Of a stretch of DNA of 64,000 nucleotides, positions 39,377 to 52,756 are shown in pieces. The notes under the pieces were generated by a model. The model was not told the origin of the DNA. It made no database searches and worked only from the letters and a program-made list of their open reading frames with translations. How positions within the stretch are numbered: position 1 is the stretch's first letter; each line of letters begins with the position of its first letter. Position numbers and translations under genes: made by a program. This DNA is from Azomonas agilis (GTDB lineage: Bacteria; Pseudomonadota; Gammaproteobacteria; Pseudomonadales; Pseudomonadaceae), in assembly GCF_007830255.1 (NCBI RefSeq), contig NZ_VLKG01000001.1, positions 434,001 through 498,000 of the forward strand, written 5' to 3'.

Positions 39377-40840
39377 GGGTGGCACTCCAAGCCTCTAAGG
39401 CACGACGGGCTTCTTCATAATCCGAGAAGGGGTAACGTACACCCTGAATTTCTTGGTAATCCTCATGCCCCTTTCCGGCTAACAACACCACGTCCTTAGC
39501 TTGGCTAAGGGCAATCGTATGGGCGATGGCTTCAGCGCGGCCTAATAAGCATTCAATAGAATCTGGGGCCACAAAACCGGAGCGAATATCGGCTTGGATC
39601 TGGGCTGGATCTTCAGAGCGCGGATTATCATCCGTCACCACCACTACATCGGCTAGGCGCTCGGCGGCGGCGGCCATCAAGGGACGCTTACCACGATCCC
39701 GATCCCCACCACAGCCAAATAAGCAGCGTAGTTGCCCTTGGCTGGCATGGGGACGTAAAGCCGTCAGCACTTGCTCTAAAGCATCTGGGGTATGGGCGTA
39801 ATCAATAATCACCAGTGGTTGCCCTTTTCCACCTAGGCGCTGCATACGCCCCGGAGGAGGATTTAAGCGTGGCAACACTGCCAAAATTTCATCCAAGGGA
39901 TAACTCATGCCCAGCAAAGCGCCCACTACCGCCATCAAATTACTGAGGTTAAAACGGCCCAATAAAGGACTGCGTAGGCTGCTCTCCCCTTGAGCCGTGA
40001 CTAAGCGCGCCTGTATGCCCTGATCGTTGAACTGGGCACTGGGGCAATACAAAACAGCCGTAGGATCATTCAGGCTGTAGGTAATCAGTTGCGAAGCCTG
40101 ATCCTGAGCGGCCAAGTGCCGTCCAAAAGGATCATCCAGATTGATAACCCGGCATTTAACACTAGGCATGTTGAATAAACGGGCTTTGGCTTCACCATAG
40201 GCCTCCATAGTGCCGTGATAATCCAGATGGTCACGGGACAGATTGGTGAACACCGCCATGTCAAAATCCAGCGCTGATACGCGCCCTTGCTCTAAACCGT
40301 GGGAGGACACCTCCATCGCCACGGCTTCAGCTTCAGCCTGCTTGAGATTGGCTAAGGCCTCCTGTACTCCTAAGGCATCAGGGGTGGTGTACAGACTACG
40401 GGTCAGAGCACCGTAAAAGCCACAGCCTAAGGTTCCAATCAGGCCACAGCGCTCACCCAGTAAATCTAAGGCTTGAGCTAAGAGTTGGCTCACGCTGGTC
40501 TTACCATTAGTGCCGGTGACACCGATCAGGCGCAAGCTGCGACTGGGATCACCATGAAAACGCCCGGCAATAGCGGACAGTTGCGCACATAAATCTTTAA
40601 TAGGCAGAGCGACTACAGGTGCAGCAATGTCCAAATGCTCTGGAGCGCCCTCTAATTCATAGGCAACAGCTACGGCCCCTCGCGCAATGGCATCAGCAAT
40701 GTGGTGACGGCCATCGGACCTCAAACCAGGAACGGCTAAAAACAAATCGCCGGGGCGGACATTTCGACTGTCCAAAGCCAAGGCACGCACCATGACCGAG
40801 GTATTGGCTTGGGGGAACAGATGATTTAACGGCACGGCCA

Positions 40841-40841
<1 letters not shown>
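39369..40841 (-). CDS. murE: UDP-MurNAc-Ala-Glu-meso-diaminopimelate ligase
   Basis: MurE adds the third stem residue. The 490-residue ligase has LDSRNVRPGDLFLAVPG, ATP loop VTGTNGKTSVSQLLAQ, and the substrate motif DDNPRSEDPAQI near residue 406. The DNPR sequence is the mark of meso-diaminopimelate specificity, as opposed to lysine. The ATG sits on the ftsI stop codon (TGATG), with GGAGGG just upstream; an extra in-frame TTG one codon earlier is not needed. Confidence 0.97.
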
Positions 40842-42854
<2,013 letters not shown>

Positions 42855-42858
<4 letters not shown>

Positions 42859-43802
42859 CGTAGTTTCTCTGCTACCCGCATAATGGCGCTGCGCGAACGA
42901 GGATTATCCGCCAGCTCCTGAGCGGAGGCGTATTGCGGCTTGCCAATCAAGCGCAAGCGGGGGTCAAATTTTTTACTGTAGACGGGTAAATCCCGTGGCA
43001 GTTGATCTTGCTCGCCTTTAGCATGGCGGCGCATAAAATGTTTCACGATACGGTCTTCTAGGGAATGGAAGCTAATCACTACCAAACGCCCACCCACGGC
43101 TAAGGACTCAAGAGCCTGCTCCAAAGCATGCTCTAAATCACCCAGCTCGTTATTGATGTGAATGCGAATACCTTGGAATGCCCGAGTCGCAGGATGCCGT
43201 CCCTTTTCCCAAGCCGGATTAGCCGCCGCTAACACCTGAGCCAAATCACCAGTACGCTGAAAAACTTGTTGCTGGCGGCGCTGTACCACCGCGCGGGCCA
43301 TGCGTTTGGCAAAGCGCTCCTCACCGTAGTTTTTCAGCACCTGAGCGATTTCCTCTTCCGAGGCTAAGGCGATCCACTGGGCAGCACTGAGTCCTTGGTC
43401 TGGATTCATACGCATATCCAAGGGGCCATCCTGCATAAAACTAAAACCACGTTCAGGATCGTCTAACTGAGGCGAAGAAACCCCTAAATCCAACAGTAAT
43501 CCATCAACGGCACCCTGCCAGCCACGCTGAATGACTTCTTCACCTAAACAGGCAAAGCTTTGCTGAACGATACTAAATCGAGGATCTTTGGCTGCTAACT
43601 CCAAGCCGGTTTGAATGGCTTGAGGGTCTTTATCAAAACCCAATAAAGCACCTTCTGCACTTAGTTGGGTCAAAATCAGGCGACTGTGTCCCCCACGGCC
43701 AAAGGTACCGTCGATATAACGCCCCGAAGGCTTTACCGCTAATGCAGCTACGGCTTCGTCACGCAACACGGTTATGTGCTGAAAACTTGGAGTTAAATTC
43801 AC
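42855..43802 (-). CDS. rsmH: 16S rRNA m4C1402 methyltransferase RsmH
   Basis: RsmH methylates N4 of C1402 in 16S rRNA. The 315-residue enzyme starts near [19 protein letters not shown] and has the SAM loop [36 protein letters not shown] and [17 protein letters not shown]. The start is a GTG with no convincing ribosome site, and an in-frame stop lies four codons upstream. It is the first gene of the cluster here; mraZ, normally just upstream, is absent. Confidence 0.96.
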
Positions 43803-44090
43803 AAAGTCACGTCATGCAGTAATCAGAATAGGCAGTCCGATGGATGCTCTCAGCTTGGCTTTATTCATCGGAACCATCGGCTAGTTCAGCCTCTGAACCA
43901 TGACACTTCATCCAAAGCATCACCACTTTGGCATAAGTCAGAGTTTTCCGTAGTTAGGCACAACGAAGGGGCACGATAGACAGGTCTTATTAAGATAACG
44001 CTAAGGGGTCTGTCCATCACAGGAGCGAACTATAAAAATGCGCTCATCTTATCGTCAAGACAAGGACATAGATAGCGATAAGGACTGAAT
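43803..44090. other. Gap upstream of rsmH with no mraZ
   Basis: With the adjoining rnpB terminator this stretch spans more than 300 bases between rsmH and rnpB. No open frame on either strand matches MraZ (about 150 residues), and the tandem GTGGG-type repeats that MraZ binds are not seen. The rsmH/dcw promoter probably lies here, but I cannot place it with confidence. Confidence 0.6.
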
Positions 44091-44113
44091 AAAAACAGGC
44101 CAAGTGGTGGCCT
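44091..44113 (-). terminator. Rho-independent terminator of rnpB
   Basis: On the minus strand AGGCCA (44108-44113) pairs with TGGCCT (44097-44102) over a five-base loop and is followed by G then TTTTT (44091-44095). It lies about 28 bases past the end of the RNase P RNA. Confidence 0.85.
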
Positions 44114-44140
44114 ATTGCTCACTAAGCATTAGATGAGGTC

Positions 44141-44498
44141 GGAGAGTCGATCTATAAGCCGGGTTCTGTCGAGGACAGTCATTCCTCTACGATGGCCATC
44201 ACTGACTATCTTTAGCAACCTACCCGGATCCAGCGCGGGCCACGCCAATGGATCCCTATTTGGTCTTGCTCCAAGTGGGGTTTACCTAGCCACGAACTGT
44301 TGCCAGCCGTGCGGTGCGCTCTTACCGCACCTTTTCACCCTTACCGGCACTTGCGTACTTAGGCGGTTATTTTCTGTGGCACTTTCCGTAGGCTCACACC
44401 TCCCAGGCGTTACCTGGCACTTCGCCCTATGGAGCCCGGACTTTCCTCCCTCCCCTTTCGGATGAAAGGGAACAGCGACTGCCCAATCGACTCTCCGG
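44141..44498 (-). ncRNA. rnpB: RNase P RNA (type A)
   Basis: This is the catalytic RNA that trims tRNA 5' ends. The minus strand begins GGAGAGTCGATTGGGCAGTC and ends GATCGACTCTCC, whose ends pair as helix P1. Conserved cores are present: GAGGAAAGTCCGGGC near the 5' end, GGTAAGGGTGAAAAGGTGCG in the middle and GACAGAACCCGGCTTA near the 3' end. Length is about 358 bases, usual for gammaproteobacteria. Location between the dcw cluster and rsmI is conserved in Pseudomonas. Ends are accurate to a few bases. Confidence 0.96.
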
Positions 44499-44503
44499 CG
44501 GCA

Positions 44504-44532
44504 AGGATAGAGTGCTTAACCTGAACCTGCAA
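44504..44532 (-). promoter_or_regulatory. Sigma-70 promoter of rnpB
   Basis: On the minus strand TTGCAG (44527-44532) and TATCCT (44504-44509) are separated by exactly 17 bases. The first base of the P1 helix follows the -10 element by about seven bases, as expected for a transcription start. Confidence 0.75.
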
Positions 44533-44534
44533 GC

Positions 44535-44556
44535 CTAGGCATTAGCTAGGCATTAG
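44535..44556. repeat. Tandem 11-base repeat CTAGGCATTAG at the rsmI stop codon
   Basis: Two exact adjacent copies (44535-44545 and 44546-44556) span the rsmI stop codon and the space before the rnpB promoter. It looks like a small local duplication. Confidence 0.9.
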
Positions 44557-45422
44557 CTGGACTTACGCTCTAAAGCCACTTGATACAACTGATTTTTGCG
44601 CGCTCCGGTAATTTCCGCAGCCAAAGCGGCGGCCCGTTTAACAGGTAACTCTTTCAATAACAGATCCAACACCCGTAGGCTTTCGGGGTCTACCTCATCC
44701 TCAGACTCAGGTTTTGACCAACCAGCTACCAACAATACAGACTCCCCGCGCTGCTGGTTCGAGTCTGCGGCTACCCAATCGCGCAAAGCGCCTAGTGGTA
44801 GGCCTTTTAGCGTTTCAAAGGTTTTACTGAGCTCTCGTGCTAATAATGCCGGTCGATCCTCACCCAAAATGGCAGCCAGATCGGTTAAACAATCTAATAA
44901 ACGGTGGGGTGCTTCGTAAAAAATCAAGGTGCGCTCTTCACGCTGTACGGCGGTTAAACGACTCTGACGAGCAGCAGATTTTGCCGGTAAAAAGCCCTCA
45001 AAGATAAAGCGATCCGAAGGCAAACCCGCCGCAGACAGTGCCGCCACTAAAGCACAGGGGCCAGGAATAGGGACAACAGAAATCCCCGCCGCGCGCACTT
45101 GACGCACGAGGTGATAACCCGGATCAGAAATCAGGGGGGTTCCAGCATCGGAAATTAACGCAATATCCTCACCCGCCAATAACCGAGTTATTAAAGCAGC
45201 CCCTTGTTCCCGCTCATTATGATCGTGACACGCGATTAACGGCGTAGAGATACCAAAATGGCGCAAAAGCGGAGTAGAATGGCGCGTATCTTCCGCCGCA
45301 ATTAGAGCAACCTCGCGCAGAGTTCGTATAGCACGAGTGCTCATGTCGTCTAGGTTACCAATCGGCGTGGCAACCACATACAGTGTCCCCACTGTGGAAC
45401 CCGTATAACTTTTAGCACTCAC
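44553..45422 (-). CDS. rsmI: 16S rRNA 2'-O-methyltransferase RsmI
   Basis: RsmI methylates the ribose of C1402, the same base RsmH modifies. The 289-residue product has LYVVATPIGNLDDMSTRAI, AAEDTRHSTPLLRHFGI, ALISDAGTPLISDPGYHLVR, GPCALVAALSAAGLPSDRF and FYEAPHRLLDCL. The frame runs 33 codons further upstream, but the GTG before SAKSYTG has AAGGG eight bases upstream and gives the normal length. It is divergent from lpoA across about 120 bases. Confidence 0.95.
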   Translation of the reverse strand: MSAKSYTGSTVGTLYVVATPIGNLDDMSTRAIRTLREVALIAAEDTRHSTPLLRHFGISTPLIACHDHNEREQGAALITRLLAGEDIALISDAGTPLISDPGYHLVRQVRAAGISVVPIPGPCALVAALSAAGLPSDRFIFEGFLPAKSAARQSRLTAVQREERTLIFYEAPHRLLDCLTDLAAILGEDRPALLARELSKTFETLKGLPLGALRDWVAADSNQQRGESVLLVAGWSKPESEDEVDPESLRVLDLLLKELPVKRAAALAAEITGARKNQLYQVALERKSS

Positions 45423-45542
45423 AGGCTCTACCCTTCGGTCATGAAAGCCGCATTGTATCCCTTTTTGTGTCAGCGCATCGCCGCACGATTCCGGCTTGGG
45501 TACACTTCCTTGCCGCACCACGACAATCAGGACATCTCTACC

Positions 45543-47368
45543 ATGATGGATCGCCTGCGTTTACCCGTACTTGCGCTTATTATTCATTTACTCAGTGCTT
45601 GCTCTAGCACGCCGGAAGGCCCGGTATTGGGTGAGCTACCTCGTACACCTCAGGCTAACGTGCAGCAACTGTTACAACAGGCTGCTACCCTTGAGGGAGA
45701 GCAAGCTTGGCTATTGCGTCTCTCCGCCGCTGATCAAAGTGCTCGGGGCGGCGACTTATTACAGGCACGCCGTATCTTGGAGCAAACCCCCCTTGAGCAG
45801 TTAAAACCTGCGCCTCAAGTGTTTGCCTATACCCTACAAGCAGAGCTGGCATTGGCCCAACAACGCCCTGATCAAGCTCTGACGGCCATTCAACACAACA
45901 GTTTTCAACGCTTGGCTGAGTTACCACTCCCTCAGCAGGTACGCAGTCACATGGCTCGGGCACGAACCTTTGAGGCCAATAATCAGCCATTAACGGCCAT
46001 TCGTGAGCGTATTTTTTTGGCCTATCAACTCAATGGGCAACAACCGGCTACGGCTGAAAATCATCAAGCCATATGGCAATTGGTTTCTGGACTATCGGAT
46101 GAACAACTCAGTGCTACCGGTACTGAGCCTGATTTAAACGGCTGGATCAGTTTAGGACGTATGGTTCGCCAAGCCAAAACACTGCCGCAGCAGCAACAAG
46201 CCATCAATTTGTGGCGGCAGCAAAACCCCAATCATCCGGCCAGCCGTCAGCTACCGGATGAGTTGAACAAGCTTTTGACCTTTGTGGATCAGCCGCCCCG
46301 TCAAGTTGCATTGCTTTTACCGCTACAGGGATCCTTAGCCAACATCGCCCAAAGCATCCGTGACGGCTTTATGGCCGCCCACTTTCAGGCCCAGCAAGAA
46401 GGCAATGCTCTAGCGCGAATTCAAATTTACGACAGCACTCAATTCAAAACCCTAGACAGCTTTTACCAACAGGCTCAGGCCGATGGGATTGAACTGGTGA
46501 TTGGCCCCCTAGAAAAAGAGCCCGTCCGCCAACTGGCTAATATGAGCCAACTGCCTATTCCAACCTTGGCCCTAAACTACACCGATCCCGGCCAGCAGGT
46601 GCCTGCTCAGTTATTCCAATTTGGCTTAGCGGCTGAAGATGAGGCCCGTGAAGTAGCGCGCCGCGCTTGGGCTGAGGGTCATCGCCGCGCCATTGCCTTG
46701 GTTCCCAGTGGAGATTGGGGAAATCGAGTGCTGGAAGCCTTCCGCCAAAGCTGGAGCAGTCAAGGAGGCACCCTCCTAGCCGCAGAAACCATCGCCGAGC
46801 CCGGAAAACTCGCCGCCCAGTTGGTGGAAGTCTTCCGGCTGCGCGAGTCTGAAGCGCGCGCTAAACGTTTACAGCAGCAACTGGGTACCCAACTATCATT
46901 CCAGCCTACCCATCGGCAAGATGTTGATTTCCTGTTCCTAGCTGCTACACCTCAGCAAGCACAGCAGGTTCGTCCTGCATTGATTTTCCAATATGTAGGA
47001 GATGTGCCTGTTTATGGTACTTCGCAATTACATGCCGCGACCCAAAATCGCACCCAATATCTGGATCTGGAAGGCATTCGCTTTACCGAAACCCCTTGGT
47101 TGTTAAATCCCAATACCCTACTGCGTCGAGCCGTTGAGCAACAATGGCCGCAAGCTAGCAGCAGCCTAGGACGAATTTATGCCATGGGTGCTGATGCCTA
47201 TTTGCTGGCCTCACGCTTGAAACAGCTACAAGCACTCCCAGATACCCGTCTTGAGGGTGTGACTGGAGTGTTACAGCTCAACACTTGGCGGCGGATTGAA
47301 CGCCAGTTGCCTTGGGCGACGTTCCACAATGGCGAAGTTATCCCTTGGACTACCACCCAAGCAAAACC

Positions 47369-47372
<4 letters not shown>
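45543..47372 (+). CDS. lpoA: Penicillin-binding protein activator LpoA
   Basis: The 609-residue lipoprotein has a signal peptide with lipobox LLSAC followed by SSTPEGP. An N-terminal helical TPR-like region rich in glutamine covers about residues 40-260, and a C-terminal domain with a periplasmic-binding-protein fold starts at RQVALLLPLQGSLANIAQSIRDGF. LpoA reaches from the outer membrane to stimulate PBP1a. The frame extends upstream, but the first of two ATGs before DRLRLP follows CAGGA. It overlaps yraN by four bases. Confidence 0.93.
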
Positions 47373-48968
<1,596 letters not shown>

Positions 48969-48982
48969 GACAAGAAACCCAA

Positions 48983-49384
48983 CTACTTAACCACCTTCAG
49001 GCTAGGACGACCGGAAGGACGTGATCCGGAGTTATTATTGCCTTCATCCGGTTCGTCCCCGCCTTGTGGGGGAATAGGTTCAGCTTCAAAGACCATTCCT
49101 TTACCATTTTCTCGGGCGTAAATCGCTAAAATTGCTCCCATAGGCACTAGGATTTGATGTACCACTCCCGAGAAGCGTCCATCAAAACTGATCTCTTCAT
49201 TACCCATCTCTAACTGACGCACTGCATTGGGTGAAACATTCAGCACCATCTGGTCGTTTTGAGCATAGCCTTCCGGCACTTGAACCTTGGGATATCCCGT
49301 ATTCACTAACAAATGCGGCGTACAATCGTTATCCACAATCCATTGATACAGCGCCCGGATCAGATACGGCCGGTTTGAAGTCAT
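48983..49384 (-). CDS. sspB: ClpXP adaptor SspB
   Basis: SspB delivers ssrA-tagged proteins to ClpXP. The 133-residue product has a folded substrate-binding domain (RPYLIRALYQWIVDNDCTPHLLVNT, then VPMGAILAIYARENG). A flexible Gly/Asn/Ser-rich linker follows, and the conserved C-terminal ClpX-binding peptide RPSLKVVK. AGAGG precedes the ATG. The sspA gene that normally lies just upstream in one operon is missing; petC is next instead. Confidence 0.95.
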   Translation of the reverse strand: MTSNRPYLIRALYQWIVDNDCTPHLLVNTGYPKVQVPEGYAQNDQMVLNVSPNAVRQLEMGNEEISFDGRFSGVVHQILVPMGAILAIYARENGKGMVFEAEPIPPQGGDEPDEGNNNSGSRPSGRPSLKVVK

Positions 49385-49465
49385 CAGTATCTACCTCTGA
49401 TTGCCTAAATTCAGAACGGGAATACACTCCCCGAACCCTATCAGGGTACTGGCAATTCCCCCTAA

Positions 49466-49494
49466 AAAACAAACGCGCCCCACTGAGGCGCGTT
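49466..49494 (-). terminator. Rho-independent terminator of the petABC operon
   Basis: AACGCGCC (49472-49479) pairs with GGCGCGTT (49487-49494) over a seven-base loop; on the minus strand it is followed by a T-rich tract (TTTGTTTTTT). It lies about 25 bases past the petC stop codon. Confidence 0.88.
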
Positions 49495-49519
49495 GTTTTA
49501 GGTACAAAATCAAAGGGCT

Positions 49520-50299
49520 TTAGTGTACATCCTTCCAGTATTCTCGCTTTAATAGATAAGCAAATACAAAGAACACCACCAAAAACAGCAGAACGTAGGT
49601 ACCAATGCGTTGGCTTTCTAATTTGACCGGGTTAGCCGAGTAGGCCAAGAAGGTCACCAGATTTTTCACCAACTCATCATACTCAGACTCAGATAAAGAG
49701 CCGGTACCAGGAACCACAGCCATGACCCCACACTCCTCGCGGGTTAAGGGCACGCCGGTTAGTGGATCGTATTGTTTACGCCCCTGCTCCACCAAAGGCA
49801 CTTGCTTACAGCCTATGGCTCTACGGCCTTGCAGTGAAATCAGCGCATGAGGCATACCTACGTTGGGAAACACACTGTTGTTCACCCCATAGGGCCGATG
49901 CGGATCATCGTAAAAGCTACGCAAATAGCTATACAACCAATCAGTGCCTCGTACCCGAGCCACCAGCGTTAAATCTGGAGGAGCCGCGCCAAACCAAACT
50001 TTGGCTTCTCTAGGTTGCATGGCGGATTGCATGTGATCGCCAATTTTGGCCCCAGTAAACACCGTGTTTTTCAACATGATGTCTTCAGGAATCCCCAAAT
50101 CCTTCGCTACTCGCTCATAGCGTTGGTATTGAGCTCCATGACAGCCTTGGCAATAGTTGACGAAGGTGCGTAAGCCATCTTGCATGGCGGCTTTATCCGT
50201 CAAGTCAATCTCAACCGAATCAAGGGCAGTAACTCCTGCCGCAGCGAAGGAAAACGAAGGCATCAGCGCCAATAAAAATACTGCAAAGTGCTTTTTCAT
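49520..50299 (-). CDS. petC: Ubiquinol-cytochrome c reductase, cytochrome c1 subunit
   Basis: The 259-residue precursor has a signal peptide (MKKHFAVFLLALMPSFSFAA), the haem c motif CQGCH near residue 51, a methionine in the AMQPREAKVWFGAAPPDL region for the sixth ligand, and a C-terminal anchor helix (IGTYVLLFLVVFFVFAYLL). It passes electrons from the Rieske protein to soluble cytochrome c. It overlaps petB by four bases. Confidence 0.96.
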   Translation of the reverse strand: MKKHFAVFLLALMPSFSFAAAGVTALDSVEIDLTDKAAMQDGLRTFVNYCQGCHGAQYQRYERVAKDLGIPEDIMLKNTVFTGAKIGDHMQSAMQPREAKVWFGAAPPDLTLVARVRGTDWLYSYLRSFYDDPHRPYGVNNSVFPNVGMPHALISLQGRRAIGCKQVPLVEQGRKQYDPLTGVPLTREECGVMAVVPGTGSLSESEYDELVKNLVTFLAYSANPVKLESQRIGTYVLLFLVVFFVFAYLLKREYWKDVH

Positions 50300-51510
50300 G
50301 AGCCTGTCACCCGATCTGGAACCGCTTTGGTTTTTTCAATGCTGGTATACAGCGGCATCAACAGGAAGTAGGCGAAATAAACCACCGCACATACACGCGA
50401 TACCCAAGTACGTTCTGGCGTTGGAGCCAACACACCCAGCACCCCAAGGGTGATAAAAGAAATACAAAAAGCGATCAAAGCAATGCGGCTGAGCCAACCT
50501 TTATAGCGCATGGATTTAACTGGACTGCGATCCAACCACGGCAGCACAAACAGCATGGCAATCGCGCCACCCATCGCCATTACACCCATCAGCTTATCGG
50601 GAACAGCGCGTAAAATGGCGTAAAACGGGGTGAAATACCAAACAGGGGCAATATGCTCAGGGGTTTTGAAGGCGTTGGCGGGCTCGAAGTTGGGGCGCTC
50701 CAGAAAATAGCCACCACCCTCTGGGAAAAAGAACACCACGGCGCAGAACACAAACAGAAATACCGCTACACCCACTAGATCCTTAACGGTGTAATAAGGA
50801 TGGAAGGGAATACCGTCTAGGGGCCGACCCTGCTCATCTTTATGCTTTTTGATCTCTATTCCGTCGGGGTTATTGGAGCCCACCTCATGCAAGGCCAGTA
50901 TGTGTAAAACCACCAACCCCAAGATCACAATGGGCAGAGCAATCACATGCAGGGCAAAAAAGCGGTTTAGGGTAATCCCTGAAACCAGATAATCGCCGCG
51001 AATCCACTGAGTCAGGTCTTCGCCGATCACAGGAATGGCGCCAAACAGGGAGATAATCACCTGCGCACCCCAATAAGACATCTGCCCCCACGGCAATAAG
51101 TAGCCCATAAAGGCTTCAGCCATCAGAGCCAGATAAATGAACATCCCCAAAATCCACACCAACTCACGGGGCTTTTGATAAGAGCCATACAGCAAGCCAC
51201 GCAGCATGTGCAGATAGATGACGATGAAAAAAGCTGAAGCCCCCGTAGAGTGCAGATAGCGGATAATCCAGCCGTACTCCACATCCCGCATGATGTACTC
51301 AACTGAGGCAAAAGCTCCCGTAGCCGAAGGCTCGAAACTCATGGTTAACCAAATACCCGTCAAGATCTGGTTAACCAATACCAGCAGAGCTAAAGAACCA
51401 AAGAAGTACAGAATGTTGAAGTTTTTCGGAGCGTAGTACCGCGTTAAGTGGTCTTCGACCATCTTAGTCACGGGTAAGCGTGCATCAATCCAATCCATGA
51501 TCTTGCTCAT
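50296..51510 (-). CDS. petB: Ubiquinol-cytochrome c reductase, cytochrome b subunit
   Basis: The 404-residue membrane protein has about eight to nine helices. The haem-ligating histidine pairs are in RYLHSTGASAFFIVIYLHMLRGL and ALHVIALPIVILGLVVLHILALHEVG, and the quinol-site PEWY-type motif appears as APVWYFTPFYAILRAVPDKLMG (PVWY). An in-frame GTG one codon upstream exists; AAGGAG lies eight bases before the ATG, which also overlaps the petA stop by one base. Confidence 0.96.
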   Translation of the reverse strand: MSKIMDWIDARLPVTKMVEDHLTRYYAPKNFNILYFFGSLALLVLVNQILTGIWLTMSFEPSATGAFASVEYIMRDVEYGWIIRYLHSTGASAFFIVIYLHMLRGLLYGSYQKPRELVWILGMFIYLALMAEAFMGYLLPWGQMSYWGAQVIISLFGAIPVIGEDLTQWIRGDYLVSGITLNRFFALHVIALPIVILGLVVLHILALHEVGSNNPDGIEIKKHKDEQGRPLDGIPFHPYYTVKDLVGVAVFLFVFCAVVFFFPEGGGYFLERPNFEPANAFKTPEHIAPVWYFTPFYAILRAVPDKLMGVMAMGGAIAMLFVLPWLDRSPVKSMRYKGWLSRIALIAFCISFITLGVLGVLAPTPERTWVSRVCAVVYFAYFLLMPLYTSIEKTKAVPDRVTGS

Positions 51511-52106
51511 CACGCCTGCTCCTTAGGATCAACCCCTATGACAATGATGTCGTCCGTCTCATAAAAATAAGGCGGAACCGGTAAATTCAGGGGTGCTGGC
51601 TGGGCTTTATACACTCGTCCCGCTAAATCGTAGCGAGAACCGTGGCAGGGGCAAAAATATCCCCCCAACCAACTCGCACCTAAATCAGCTGGTGCAATTT
51701 CAGGCCGAAAGGAAGGGGCACATCCCAAATGAGTACAAAGACCTACTACCACCAAAATTTCGGGTTTAATGGATCGGTACTGAGCATGAACATAAGTTGG
51801 CTGTCTGGATTCCTTAGACTCTGGATCGGCAACAGCTCCGTTTAATTGGTCTAAATGAGTCAAGATACTGGGGTCGCGGCGTAAAATAAAAACGGGTTGT
51901 CCCCGCCATTCAGCCACTATCTGCTGCCCCGGTTCAATCTTGCTGATATTCACCTTTACAGGTGCCCCTGCTGCCTTGGCCCTAGCGCTTGGAAACCAAG
52001 ATCCCACAAAGGGAACTGCGGCTCCCACCGCCCCAGCAGCACCCACTACAGAGGTGGCGGCTACTAGGAAACGCCGGCGGCCCGTGTTAACGCCGTCATA
52101 GCTCAT
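51510..52106 (-). CDS. petA: Ubiquinol-cytochrome c reductase, Rieske iron-sulfur subunit
   Basis: The 198-residue protein has a Tat-type N-terminus (GRRRFLVAATSVVGAAGAVG) that stays as a membrane anchor. The Rieske cluster motifs are CTHLGCAP near residue 121 and CPCHGSRYDLAGRV near residue 151, with both cysteines and both histidines present. It is the first gene of petABC and follows rpsI after a strong terminator, so a separate promoter is expected in the 52107-52305 gap. Confidence 0.97.
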   Translation of the reverse strand: MSYDGVNTGRRRFLVAATSVVGAAGAVGAAVPFVGSWFPSARAKAAGAPVKVNISKIEPGQQIVAEWRGQPVFILRRDPSILTHLDQLNGAVADPESKESRQPTYVHAQYRSIKPEILVVVGLCTHLGCAPSFRPEIAPADLGASWLGGYFCPCHGSRYDLAGRVYKAQPAPLNLPVPPYFYETDDIIVIGVDPKEQA

Positions 52107-52305
52107 TCAGTCGTCTCCCATCAGTTTCTTATAGTTGCTTTATCTGACTTTCTGCTGCGGCTTGTATAAAGATCGGACAAATTAGAAAGTCTGTAAAATG
52201 GTAAGCATCCCCTTTTTTTGTGGCAAGGCACGCAGATCATGACAAAGCATGGCACAGGCCTAAATACTGCGGTATAGCCTTAGCTCATCAATTCGCTTTG
52301 GCAAA

Positions 52306-52335
52306 AAAAATGCCCGGTTTCGAACCGGGCATTTT
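52306..52335. terminator. Rho-independent terminator of rplM-rpsI
   Basis: GCCCGGTT (52312-52319) pairs with AACCGGGC (52323-52330) over a three-base loop, with flanking A and T runs (AAAAAT and ATTTTT) on both sides. It lies 15 bases past the rpsI stop codon and could work in both directions. Confidence 0.92.
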
Positions 52336-52349
52336 TGACCACCAACCGA

Positions 52350-52742
52350 TTAACGCTTGGAGTATTGTGGACGCTTACGCGCTTTGCGCAGACCCACTTT
52401 CTTACGTTCTACTTCACGAGCATCGCGGGTTACAAAACCTGCTTTACGCAGTGTGCTACGCAGGGTTTCATCGTACTCGATCAGAGCGCGAGTGATACCG
52501 TGACGGATAGCACCGGCTTGACCACTGATACCACCACCTTCAACAGTGATGTACAGGTCAAACTTCTCAACGGTTTCAGTCAGCTCTAGGGGCTGACGTA
52601 CTACCATGCGTGCGGTTTCGCGACCGAAGAAATTTTCTAAGGTGCGATTGTTGATGGAAATGTTGCCAGTGCCCGGACGCAGGAATACGCGGGCAGTTGC
52701 AGTCTTGCGACGGCCTGTGCCGTAATTTTGAGTCGCCGACAT
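52350..52742 (-). CDS. rpsI: 30S ribosomal protein S9
   Basis: The 130-residue product has [18 protein letters not shown] at the start, [21 protein letters not shown] in the middle, and the long basic tail ending [12 protein letters not shown], whose last residues contact P-site tRNA. It follows rplM by 14 bases in the standard L13-S9 operon. Confidence 0.99.
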   Translation of the reverse strand: MSATQNYGTGRRKTATARVFLRPGTGNISINNRTLENFFGRETARMVVRQPLELTETVEKFDLYITVEGGGISGQAGAIRHGITRALIEYDETLRSTLRKAGFVTRDAREVERKKVGLRKARKRPQYSKR

Positions 52743-52756
52743 AATGAACTACTCCG

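Noticed and set aside
44133-44465. 110-codon open frame on the plus strand
   Set aside because: It covers the RNase P RNA gene in the opposite direction; conserved RNA cores explain the sequence.
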